Source: Streptomyces flavofungini (GTDB taxonomy: Bacteria > Actinomycetota > Actinomycetes > Streptomycetales > Streptomycetaceae). From it: 64,000 nucleotides of DNA. The notes beneath the pieces are model-generated. The model had not been told where the DNA came from. It was given only the letters and a program-made list of their open reading frames with translations, and searched no databases. Below are positions 43,989-51,748 of this stretch, piece after piece; positions within the stretch are counted from its first letter, which is position 1, and every line of letters starts with the position of its first letter. The DNA is taken from positions 5,840,501-5,904,500 of the forward strand of contig NZ_CP128846.1 in the NCBI RefSeq assembly GCF_030388665.1, in the 5' to 3' direction. Made by a program: the position numbers and the translations under genes.

Positions 43989-44886
43989 CGGCTTTCCCCT
44001 CGTCTTCGTCGTCTTTTGCTCGTTTGCCGCGTACCGGCGCAGTCTCGAAGAGGCTGCGGAAGCAGTCGGTCAAGCGTTCCACCGAACGATGGGGCACACT
44101 TCCGTCCACCGGGCCTTGCGGCAACTGATCCCGGCTGTAGGTCGGATCCGTTGCGACGGCTCTGATCCAGTCCTGCAAAGCTTCGTAGTCCCTCGGTTCG
44201 TCCGGGCCGATGGCCTCGTACACCAGGGTGCCTGCTGCCGCGTTGGCTGCGATCACCAAGCCGTTCACATCGCGACCTGTTCTGATGAGATTCCTCTCCA
44301 GAAGTTCGACGATGGCTTGAGCGGTTGGCCGATGATTGATCAAATCTAGGCGAATCGCAGTATTGAGAATATCTTGGTTCGAGCAGGCCTTGGCTACGGG
44401 CCTGTAGTCTTCGCCATCGCGGAACAGTTCGGCCGCCCACCACAGTCGGGAAAAGCACTGAACGTCCCAACGTCCACTGAATCGAGCCGCCTGGCCGACT
44501 GTAATTCGACCTCCTCTTTCCCTTCCCCAGCGCCACCTAACAAAGTCCGGTGCCAGGCACAGGGCGATGAAGTTCCACAGTCCGGAGTCCGTCGCCTCTG
44601 CGCGAGTGAGTCGGAGCGTGTAATGAAGTCGCGGGGCCAGCCAGGAGTCCGAGGTCGCAGGCCGCGCCCCATCAAAGCGTTCCATCGTGTCTTCGAGGAG
44701 GTGCCGAAATTCTGAGGCATCCCAACGGGGAGTGTCGTCAATGGGGCTGTCGGCGTTCTTCATCAGAAGGGTTTGGGGCAGCGAAGCACCGTCATTCACC
44801 ACGCTTGGTGTCAACACTTTGGTCGCCACGGAGTCGGAGATTCGCCCCAATATTTCGGGAAGCTCAGGCTTCCTTGCTGAGGTCAC
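43978..44886 (-). CDS. Island protein, unknown (possibly DUF6339-like)
   Basis: A 302-residue soluble protein from GTG 44886, overlapping the preceding gene's stop (GTGA). Helical, with an Arg/Trp-rich block (LCLAPDFVRWRWGRERG) and RLWWAAELFRDGEDY. This pattern reminds me of DUF6339 proteins found beside methyltransferases and ATPases in actinobacterial defence loci, but I cannot confirm the family without a search. No nuclease motif is evident. Last gene of the three-gene minus-strand operon; composition is AT-richer than the chromosome around it. Confidence 0.75.
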   Translation of the reverse strand: MTSARKPELPEILGRISDSVATKVLTPSVVNDGASLPQTLLMKNADSPIDDTPRWDASEFRHLLEDTMERFDGARPATSDSWLAPRLHYTLRLTRAEATDSGLWNFIALCLAPDFVRWRWGRERGGRITVGQAARFSGRWDVQCFSRLWWAAELFRDGEDYRPVAKACSNQDILNTAIRLDLINHRPTAQAIVELLERNLIRTGRDVNGLVIAANAAAGTLVYEAIGPDEPRDYEALQDWIRAVATDPTYSRDQLPQGPVDGSVPHRSVERLTDCFRSLFETAPVRGKRAKDDEDEGKAVSP

Positions 44887-45860
44887 ACGATCTCCTTCTT
44901 GTTCGCCATCCTTCGCAAGTCACGCAGGACAGTTGAAATCTTCCTGGGCTTCCGTGACTGCACACCTGAAGCGTGAATCAGCCTACGCTGCAGATCGCTG
45001 CCGTTCTCGCCTTCCCTGCGCGCCTCGATCAGTTCAGCCAAAGCCTGGTCGGGGGGGAGGTTCGGGTACAGGTCCGGGAGCATCCTGCGCAGGACGTCCT
45101 CGTGCCAACCTCCGGGCCATTGGGCTTCAGTGCCTTCCATCTGACATGCGTACACAGAGGCGTTGAAGAGCGCGCTCCATGCTTCCGCCGCCACTTGGGA
45201 GGAGAGAATCTCCCGCACGAGCTTCTGCTCGGTCCCGGTGGCCTGTTCCAGTACTCCCCTCAAGCCGTCCACCGCGGAGTTGAGGTAGAGGATGGGTTCC
45301 CCGGCCTCGGTGTCGAGAAGCCATGGGTCGTCCCGGTACTCCTTGAGGTGGTCGTGCTCCGTGAAGTCGATCCAGCGCATTCGCAGCGATCGTTCCGGCG
45401 TCGGTCGTTTCGCCTCGAAGTTGATGTCCCAGGGTTGTTGCGACTCCCCGATCAGGCGACCCTCGATCCCATCCACCGTTGCCACGATGCGTGCGTCGAG
45501 CCGGCTTCGTCCGATGTGTTCCTCACGGCGGAGTTCCGCTACTCCGATCCACCTCCCCGGTCCGTCGGGTGAGAGGGAGAAGGCGTGGTAGACATTGCCT
45601 TTGCGATTCTTCACCACGACGATGCAGGACAGGTCATGCCACGGCCCCGTGGCGAGTTCGTCCTTCTCGGCCGTCACTGAGACCCTGAGACGGAGTTCGG
45701 ACCAGCGCTCATTGGTCTCCTTCAGGTCATGGAGGGCCACGACCTGGTCCTGGTCGTTGATCCTGTCCATGATCCCGATCGCTCGGTTGTCGATGAAGAC
45801 TTGGTGAACCTGCAGACGGACGTCTCCGCTGAGAACTCTGTAAGGGAAAGCCGTCTTCAC
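44883..45860 (-). CDS. Island protein, unknown
   Basis: A 325-residue protein from GTG 45860, coupled by GTGA overlaps to the ATPase gene upstream and the unknown gene downstream. The N-terminal half looks beta-rich (VQVHQVFIDNRAIG-like strands, LRLRVSVTAEKDEL); the C-terminal half is helical (GVLEQATGTEQKLVREILSS) and ends with a basic segment (RKPRKISTVLRDLRRMANKK). I recognise no domain; a PD-(D/E)XK nuclease is not apparent. The strict coupling implies a stoichiometric partner of the ATPase. Confidence 0.75.
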   Translation of the reverse strand: MKTAFPYRVLSGDVRLQVHQVFIDNRAIGIMDRINDQDQVVALHDLKETNERWSELRLRVSVTAEKDELATGPWHDLSCIVVVKNRKGNVYHAFSLSPDGPGRWIGVAELRREEHIGRSRLDARIVATVDGIEGRLIGESQQPWDINFEAKRPTPERSLRMRWIDFTEHDHLKEYRDDPWLLDTEAGEPILYLNSAVDGLRGVLEQATGTEQKLVREILSSQVAAEAWSALFNASVYACQMEGTEAQWPGGWHEDVLRRMLPDLYPNLPPDQALAELIEARREGENGSDLQRRLIHASGVQSRKPRKISTVLRDLRRMANKKEIV

Positions 45861-47929
45861 CCCTGCTCCTCCTTGGCCCGCCGTATCTCGACCATCACCT
45901 GGGCCATGTTCGCCGACACCGGGTGACTGGCGACGGCTGTGATGCCCCGGAACCTTCCGCGGGTCGCGCCCTCACGGAAGACCAGGTTGCCGCGAGGGGT
46001 CAATGAGCAACTGTCCACGGGAATCACCTCACTCCAATCAACGCTGACCGGGCCCGTCGAGCGTGCAACGAATCTTGGCACGGGCGTCAGTACCCAGGGC
46101 TCATCCTGTTTGGGCAGCTGCACCGTCACCTCGACGTCCCATGCGCCGGCGCCGTCCACCTCACCGGAGATGGCCTTGACCGTCGGAAAGCCCTGAGCGC
46201 GACCCTCCTTGGGGGGATCCAACCGCAGCAGCTCACGAAGCACCGCCGGCCCTTCGTCCTGGTCCGTCTGTTCCTCCGCGCCACGGAGCAATTCCCGGAC
46301 CTTCTGTTCCGCAGCCCTCTTGAAGTCCACGATCCTCTGCCGGGCCCCCCGCTCGTACGTCGCAGTGAGGTCCTCCGTGCCCACCCAGTCGTTGTGGTCC
46401 GGCGGCTCGGCGGTACGCAGCATCTGCTCTGCCGCTTCCGCGTCAGGCGTACTCTTCATCGTCGCCGAGCCGGCCAACAGCACTGCCTGGAAGGGGCGGT
46501 GGCCCAGCGGAAGGTCACCGACACGCTTGCTCCTCACGACCATTCGCGTCGCACGCATGAAGGCGATCTGATCGGGTCCTGCATCCTCGTCACCGGCCGG
46601 AGTAAGGAGGAGTACGGCCTCGTGCACCCCGGGATCGCCGGTGGCCGGATCGTTCTTCCGGCGACGCAGCTCAAGCGGCACGGAAGCCTCCAACACCTGA
46701 GTACGGTCAGTCAGTTCGGTGACCGTCTCGCCGTCGAGAAAGGCTTGGACCGCCCTGGACCGGGCGGGTTCGTGCTTGTGCGGGTCGATGAAATTCTCGG
46801 GCCGCACGGCTATGCCATTGCGGAACGCGGACACCGCGACCCGCAGCTTTGCTCCCTCACGTCTGCCGCCCACCATGGAAGCCCAGAAGTTGCGGGACAG
46901 GCTCTGTACCAGCCGGTCGTGCAACTCCTCGATGTCTTCGGACTCGCCCGAGCCGTCGTAGGCACCGACCACGAGGAACGACGTGCCGGGAGAGGAATCG
47001 ACCCTCTCGAGATGCAGACGCTCGGCCATCTCCTTGGTGCCCCACCAGGAGCGGGCGGTGTTCTGCCGTTCGTGGTCCGGCACGCCGAACCAGCCGGGCC
47101 CCGCGTACTCCTTGCCGTCCAGAGAGTGCCAGGGAAGCTCCAGACGTCCCGCCATGCGACGCTCGCTGCGTCCGCCTTCGGGCTCCGAGAGCGTGCTGTT
47201 CACCAGGACCAGCCCGAACCGACTGGCCGCCCACAACGCCGCTTTGCCCAGCCCGTACGAGCCGCCCTGGGTGCCCGCCTTTCCGCTGTCCAGCGTGCGC
47301 CTGACCACGCGTGAGAAGCGGCCGTCGGCGTACTCCGGACCGGTAAGGCCCGTCGCGTTGTGGTCGTCGACCCTGAGCAGGACGAGCCGCTGCGTCCTCT
47401 CCAACTCCTGGAGACCGTCCCGGAGGACGCGGCCGACCTTCTGCTGGGCATCCGCTGCTGACGAGATGTGCTTCTCGATCGAGGCCCACCCCAGGGCGTC
47501 CATGAAATCCTGTAGGTGATGCCCAGTCAGCTCATGCAGCACGTAGCGTGCGACGACCGGGGCCTCTCCGGGCAGTTGCTCGTCCAATGAGTTCTGCGTG
47601 GCTTCTCTTGCGAGGACATCGAGGCTCGCCGAGAACGCGAAGTTGGCGGCGTTGCCCCCCTCGCGACCGCCGTCGTCCGGTGCCAACCGGAAGATCCACT
47701 CCAACTCGTTCGGTGCGGAGGCGGGGATGCGCCGGCTCACCGCGTCCTCGATCTCGACACCGAGTGCTGTGGCGATTGCCGCGATCTTCTCGTAACGGGG
47801 AACGGACCGGCCGTTGACCCATCCGTTGACGGCCGCCCCCGTGACGCCTGTCAGTTCGGCAAGTTGCTTCTGCGTCATGCCCCTGGACGCCAACAGCCTG
47901 GCCAGCCAGGTCCCGAACTCCTCGGTCAC
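45857..47929 (-). CDS. GHKL (MutL/Hsp90-type) ATPase fused to an XRE-type HTH
   Basis: A 690-residue protein. Residues 6-65 form a Cro/C1-type HTH (MTQKQLAELTGVTGAAVNGW). The GHKL fold follows: N-box ExxxNSxD (REATQNSLDE, Glu109/Asn113), RVDDHNATGL (186-195) in the position of the second nucleotide motif, and the glycine lid GGSYGLGKAALW (222-233). The C-terminal 350 residues are probably transducer-like and effector regions. It resembles ATPases of the MutL/MORC restriction-linked class; the DNA-binding head is an addition that could autoregulate or target it. GTG 47929 follows AAGGGAACGG. First gene of a coupled three-gene operon. Confidence 0.88.
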   Translation of the reverse strand: MTEEFGTWLARLLASRGMTQKQLAELTGVTGAAVNGWVNGRSVPRYEKIAAIATALGVEIEDAVSRRIPASAPNELEWIFRLAPDDGGREGGNAANFAFSASLDVLAREATQNSLDEQLPGEAPVVARYVLHELTGHHLQDFMDALGWASIEKHISSAADAQQKVGRVLRDGLQELERTQRLVLLRVDDHNATGLTGPEYADGRFSRVVRRTLDSGKAGTQGGSYGLGKAALWAASRFGLVLVNSTLSEPEGGRSERRMAGRLELPWHSLDGKEYAGPGWFGVPDHERQNTARSWWGTKEMAERLHLERVDSSPGTSFLVVGAYDGSGESEDIEELHDRLVQSLSRNFWASMVGGRREGAKLRVAVSAFRNGIAVRPENFIDPHKHEPARSRAVQAFLDGETVTELTDRTQVLEASVPLELRRRKNDPATGDPGVHEAVLLLTPAGDEDAGPDQIAFMRATRMVVRSKRVGDLPLGHRPFQAVLLAGSATMKSTPDAEAAEQMLRTAEPPDHNDWVGTEDLTATYERGARQRIVDFKRAAEQKVRELLRGAEEQTDQDEGPAVLRELLRLDPPKEGRAQGFPTVKAISGEVDGAGAWDVEVTVQLPKQDEPWVLTPVPRFVARSTGPVSVDWSEVIPVDSCSLTPRGNLVFREGATRGRFRGITAVASHPVSANMAQVMVEIRRAKEEQG

Positions 47930-48235
47930 ATCCGTTCCCTTTCGCGCTCGATCAGTTAATCGATCATGCTCAGATAAAGTTTCCTAAATCCGAGTGGGGT
48001 GAAAGTGGACATATCGACCACTTCGGTTGTCCTTCTCGGTCAATCCCTGCCTTCATCATAGGGTGCCCACTCTTTCGAGTGACGGAGTCGCACAGGATGT
48101 CGTAGGGTAACTGCTCCAAGTGGGAGCGGAGTTGTCCGGGCTCGGCGGCCGCTCGACGTAAGCCTCTGCAGGGGCAAAACGGACTATCTGTCACTAATCA
48201 TCGCTTTTCTCTGTGTCCTAGAGAGGACTTCCTAC
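47930..48235. promoter_or_regulatory. AT-rich promoter region of the GHKL operon
   Basis: 306 bp, markedly AT-rich for this chromosome near 47945-47995. Contains CGATCAGTTAATCGATCATG (47949-47968), with GATC repeats around a TTAA centre, about 20 bp upstream of the ATPase start codon; it could be the target of that protein's own HTH domain. The far side also has to drive the small gene at 48236. Confidence 0.45.
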
Positions 48236-48469
48236 GTGTCCAGCGAGCGCATCGAGTACGTCTTCGAGGTCCCCAAGGAGAGTTCCGTCTCGGTACAGGT
48301 GCTCCACAGTCCGGACGGGCACCTCGTCAGGATCGAGCCGCAGGGGGTGGAAGGGGGGTACCTCTTCGGCCGCCACGATGTCGATCAGCCTTCGGGTGGC
48401 GGGGAGGGGGGTGTGGTGCCGGAGGGGGGTGCTCCTTCGCGGGAGGGTGTCGAAGCCGAAGGTGATTGA
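48236..48469 (+). CDS. Possible small protein, unknown
   Basis: A 77-residue frame from GTG 48236 with GAGAGGAC upstream. Residues 1-45 (ERIEYVFEVPKESSVSVQVL) read as a credible beta-rich domain with high third-position GC; the last 30 residues are Gly/Glu-rich and may be translated noise. It lies between two minus-strand island genes. No family recognised; it could be a chance ORF. Confidence 0.4.
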   Translation: MSSERIEYVFEVPKESSVSVQVLHSPDGHLVRIEPQGVEGGYLFGRHDVDQPSGGGEGGVVPEGGAPSREGVEAEGD

Positions 48470-48863
48470 CTGTCAAGTGCCTTTGAGGCGCTGTGAGGAA
48501 CGAGCTGAAGGGGGCGCGTGTCGCCCGCCGCCTCGCGCCGGTCGGCTTCGACGGTGGCAAGAGCCCCTCAGGGCGCATTGATCGATTTGATCAGAACCGC
48601 TCGGCCGCGGTGGCTGTGCGTCGCAGCGGGTGCGGCGGAGTGGACGGCTGCCACGTCCCTGCTCGGGGCTGGAGCTGCAGAGTGGCCGAGCGTGTCGATG
48701 CGGGCCGCCACTTGTGTGGCTGGCGTGTCGGCGCACGTCAGCCACGCCTGAGTCGGCGTCACCTGGCCGCATTGGCGCCTTGGTTCCATGCTGGGGGGCA
48801 GTGGCAGCGGTGACTTGATGTCTTCGGCCGTGAACTTGCGGGCGGGATTCTGTCCGGCTGTGG
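48470..48863. other. 394-bp stretch without a recognisable gene
   Basis: No frame here shows Streptomyces-like codon bias on either strand, and I see no RNA structure I can name. It may be decayed sequence between the GHKL operon and vsr. Confidence 0.4.
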
Positions 48864-49373
48864 CTACGGATGAGAAACTCTGTCGTGTCGCGCGCGGACG
48901 ACCGCTGCGGCGACGTCCTCCGGTCGCTCGTGTTCCCAGAAGCGCAGCACAATCCAGCCTTCCGCCTCCAGATGTCGTGACGTGTCACGGTCACGAGTCA
49001 TGTTCTTGTCGAGCTTGGTGCGCCACCATTCGGCGTTCGCCTTGGGGTTCGTGGCGTGGTCAGGACAGCCGTGCCAGAAGCAGCCGTCCATGAACACCGC
49101 GATCTTGGCCTTGCCGAAGGCGATGTCGATCGTGCGCCGAGGTATTCCGGGCACCGGCACGTTGACCCGGTAACGGAGCCCGGCTGCGTGCAGGAGGCGC
49201 CGGACGGCGATCTCGGGGGCTGTGTCGCGAGAGCCCTGAAGGCTCATGCGCGCCGAGACAGAGGGCGAGGACGGGGCTGCGTCGGGCACGGGAGCATTGT
49301 GCCGGCGGCGCGGCTTGGGGTGGGGGCGGTCGTGCCGGACGATGGAGTCACCCGCCCCCGTGACACTCCCCAT
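48864..49373 (-). CDS. vsr: Vsr-type mismatch endonuclease
   Basis: A protein of about 169 residues of the very-short-patch repair endonuclease family, which nicks next to T:G mismatches arising from deaminated 5-methylcytosine. The core RDTAPEIAVRRLLHAAGLRY, the metal Asp83 in RRTIDIAF, MDGCFWHGCPDH and the EWWRTKLDKNMTRDRD block match the family. Presence beside C5-methyltransferases is expected. Start uncertain: ATG 49373 (GGGGAGGG upstream) overlaps the SEC-C gene's stop by 26 bp; ATG 49247 would give a shorter protein that still holds the core. Confidence 0.9.
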   Translation of the reverse strand: MGSVTGAGDSIVRHDRPHPKPRRRHNAPVPDAAPSSPSVSARMSLQGSRDTAPEIAVRRLLHAAGLRYRVNVPVPGIPRRTIDIAFGKAKIAVFMDGCFWHGCPDHATNPKANAEWWRTKLDKNMTRDRDTSRHLEAEGWIVLRFWEHERPEDVAAAVVRARHDRVSHP

Positions 49374-50409
49374 AAGCCCTCCCCGACCCACACCAACACC
49401 CAGCCCCCGCCTCCGGCGGCCACCCTGCCGCCCGCCCCCGCGCAGCCAGCGTCGTCGCGTACTGCGGGAGCAGGGACGGGTCGTCCGCGGAGGCGCCCTC
49501 CGAGGCGGCGAAGGCCTCGTACGACGGGACCGTCCCGGTCACGATGCCCAGGTTGGCGGTGCCCGAGGCGGAGAGTTCGCGGAGGGAGGACTCTATGGTC
49601 GACAAGTGGGCCTCGTGGGACGGGTATTCCGTGGCGAGGGTCGGGTACGCCGTGAGGAGTTCGGTGAGTTCCGTGGCCGGCCAGTGCAGGACCGCCACCG
49701 GGAAGGGGCGGGACAGGGCCTCGCGGTAGGAGCCCAACTCCGACTGGAGGCGGGTGATTTCGGCTCGCAGGTCCTCGGGGTTCTCCGAGCCGAGGGCCCA
49801 GACCCGCTTCGGGTCGTGGAGCTCGTCCAGCGGCACCGGCGCCCGGCCCGACGCCGCCGCGCGCGAGCGGTGCACCCGGTCCGCCAGGCCGTCCCACGCG
49901 TCGTGCTCCGCGCCGAGCAGGCGGCGTACCCGGTGGCGGCCGAAGAGGAGGGGGTGGGTCGGGTAGGGGGGCTCGGCGGGGGCGGCCGTGTCCGGGGCCG
50001 CGGGCAGCAGACGCGTCAGTGCCTGCGTGAACGTCTCGTGCGCCTGGTCCAGCTCGTCGTGCGCCTCCAGCGCCTCCGCCACGATCACCCACGGCGCCGC
50101 GTCCGCCGGCGCCGTGCCGCGGACGCCGTCGATGATGGCCCTCGCCTCCGCCTCGTGGCCGTACTCCCAGAGGTTCGCCGCCTTCAGCGCGCGGATCAGG
50201 GTCGGGTTCTCCGGCGGGTGCGCCGCCGACGGCGAGAGCAGGTTGTCGTAGAGCGTCGTCGCGCGGTCGCGGGCGTCGGCCAGCTCCAGGTGGGCCGCGG
50301 CCTGCAGCAGCAGGTGTTCCGCGTCCTCCGGGTAGAGGCCCGCGGTGCGCTCCAGGCGCTCCGCTTCGGCGATGTGGTCGACGTGGTCGGCAGGCGTGTC
50401 GGGGCGCAT
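49348..50409 (-). CDS. Helical repeat protein with C-terminal SEC-C motif
   Basis: A 353-residue protein. TPR-like helices fill the N-terminal half (AERLERTAGLYPEDAEHLLL, then ANLWEYGHEAEARAIIDG and HDELDQAHETFTQALTRLL). It ends in a SEC-C zinc motif (CWCGSGRAYGECH), as found at the C-terminus of SecA and many unrelated proteins. ATG 50409 is used; GTG 50418 is an alternative. Function unknown. Third-position GC is back to core level, so it is probably outside the island. Divergent from the sortase gene. Confidence 0.8.
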   Translation of the reverse strand: MRPDTPADHVDHIAEAERLERTAGLYPEDAEHLLLQAAAHLELADARDRATTLYDNLLSPSAAHPPENPTLIRALKAANLWEYGHEAEARAIIDGVRGTAPADAAPWVIVAEALEAHDELDQAHETFTQALTRLLPAAPDTAAPAEPPYPTHPLLFGRHRVRRLLGAEHDAWDGLADRVHRSRAAASGRAPVPLDELHDPKRVWALGSENPEDLRAEITRLQSELGSYREALSRPFPVAVLHWPATELTELLTAYPTLATEYPSHEAHLSTIESSLRELSASGTANLGIVTGTVPSYEAFAASEGASADDPSLLPQYATTLAARGRAAGWPPEAGAGCWCGSGRAYGECHGGG

Positions 50410-50554
50410 GGGTGACACCGTACTGCCGTTCCCGGGGTGGGGTGTATGGGGTGCGGCGCGGTGGCGACATCGCGGGTCCGGTCGCGCGTGGGTCTGGTCT
50501 GTTGGCGGCGCTGCCCCTATCTTGCGGCTGCCCGGTCAGGAGGGAGGTGCGCCC

Positions 50555-50644
50555 GTGGTGCGTCCGGCCAGGACCCGCGTGCCGGTGGTGCGTCCGGCCA
50601 GGACCCGCGTGCTGGTGGTGCGTCCGGCCAGGACCCGCGTGTCC
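50555..50644 (+). repeat. 30-bp tandem repeat at the sortase start
   Basis: Three near-identical 30-bp units (starts 50555, 50585, 50615) each begin GTGGTGCGTCCGGCCAGGAC and encode VVRPARTRV plus one variable residue. Each unit carries GTG codons in frame, but only the first has a ribosome binding site (GGAGGGAGG, 50539-50547). Confidence 0.88.
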
Positions 50645-51463
50645 GTGGTCGTCCACGGGCAGGGCTCCGCCCGCCGCCACCCCCTCGCCCGCCTCCTCTG
50701 GTACGCCGCCGAAGCCACCCTCACCCTCGGCCTCGTCCTGCTCCTCCTCGTCGTCCACCAGCTCTGGTGGACCAACCGCCAGGCCCGCGCCGCCGCCGAG
50801 AGCAAAGTCGATTCCCTGGAGCGGGGGTGGGGAGCGGGGGTGGGGCAAGGGGAAGGGCAAGGGGGAGGGGAGGGCGGTGGTCCAGGGGGGTCCCGCGAGC
50901 TCGGGGGCGGTGGCGTCGGCGATCGCGGGGATCAGGGCGCACCCGGCGGTGACCCCGGCGCGCCCCCGGCCAGGAACGGCCCCGCCCGAGGCGCCCCCGC
51001 CGGACCCGCCCCCGACCGCGCCTACGCCGTCCTCCGCATCCCCCGCCTGGGCCTCCGCGTCCCCGTCGCCGCGGGCGTCAGCAAGGGCGGTGTGCTCAAC
51101 AAGGGCTACGTCGGCCACTACCCCCGCACCGCCCAGCCGGGCCGCCCCGGGAACTTCGCGCTCGCCGGGCACCGGAACACCCACGGCGAGCCCTTCCGGC
51201 ACCTCGACCGGCTGCGCCCCGGTGACCGGATGACCGTCGGGACGCGGGACGCCGTCTTCACGTACACCGTCGACAAGACCCTCGACCGGACGAGCCCGCG
51301 CGACGGCGGGGTCATCGCGCCCGTGCCGCGCAGCGCGGTCCGGCCGGGGCAGGGGTACGACCGGGCCGGGTACTACGTCACGCTCACCACCTGCACCCCG
51401 GTGTACACCTCCAAGTACCGGCTCGTGGTGTGGGGGAAGCTGACGGCCGTGCGACCCCGCTGA
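50555..51463 (+). CDS. Class E sortase
   Basis: A 302-residue transpeptidase that anchors secreted proteins to peptidoglycan. After the 30-residue repeat-coded N-terminus come a basic segment, one membrane helix (about 45-65, ATLTLGLVLLLLVVHQLWW), a Gly/Gln-rich linker and the sortase barrel with His206 (LAGHRNTHGEPF), Cys280 (TLTTCTPVYTSKY) and Arg289 (YRLVVWG). Class E enzymes recognise LAxTG; two proteins with such signals are encoded within 10 kb downstream. Followed by the DUF3311 gene. Confidence 0.92.
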   Translation: MVRPARTRVPVVRPARTRVLVVRPARTRVSVVVHGQGSARRHPLARLLWYAAEATLTLGLVLLLLVVHQLWWTNRQARAAAESKVDSLERGWGAGVGQGEGQGGGEGGGPGGSRELGGGGVGDRGDQGAPGGDPGAPPARNGPARGAPAGPAPDRAYAVLRIPRLGLRVPVAAGVSKGGVLNKGYVGHYPRTAQPGRPGNFALAGHRNTHGEPFRHLDRLRPGDRMTVGTRDAVFTYTVDKTLDRTSPRDGGVIAPVPRSAVRPGQGYDRAGYYVTLTTCTPVYTSKYRLVVWGKLTAVRPR

Positions 51464-51541
51464 GCGGCCGACGGACCCCGGGCCGGCGCCCCGCCCGGCC
51501 GCCCCCGCCCGGGCCGGGCGGCCCGATTAAGCTGCTGCCCC

Positions 51542-51748
51542 GTGATCAAGCGCCGCCCCCACCTCCTGTGGCTCCTCGTGCCCTTCGTGCTGTACGTGGG
51601 GGCGTTGCCCTTCGTCAATCGCGTACGGCCCCTCGTGCTCGGCCTGCCGTTCCTGTTCGCGTGGCTGCTCGCGGCCACCCTCGTCACGCCGGTCGCCGTC
51701 TGGCTCGCCTACCGCGGGGACAAGAACATGCGGCGGAGGGCCTCGTGA
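51542..51748 (+). CDS. DUF3311 small membrane protein
   Basis: A 68-residue two-helix protein (HLLWLLVPFVLYVGALPFVN, LVLGLPFLFAWLLAATLVTP) matching DUF3311. Its stop overlaps the GTG of the sodium:solute symporter (GTGA). DUF3311 proteins commonly precede SSS-family symporters and are probably small accessory subunits. Confidence 0.9.
   Translation: MIKRRPHLLWLLVPFVLYVGALPFVNRVRPLVLGLPFLFAWLLAATLVTPVAVWLAYRGDKNMRRRAS

Noticed and set aside
48473..48994. 173-residue minus-strand frame upstream of vsr's 3' end
   Set aside because: No codon bias, overlaps vsr out of frame and matches no domain.
41453..49373. Integrative element with att sites, integrase or tRNA insertion
   Set aside because: No integrase, transposase or flanking direct repeat is visible; the only tRNA is 17 kb away.
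50555..50644. Three regular 30-bp repeats as a CRISPR array
   Set aside because: Units are contiguous with no spacers, in frame with the sortase and code for a peptide repeat; no cas genes.
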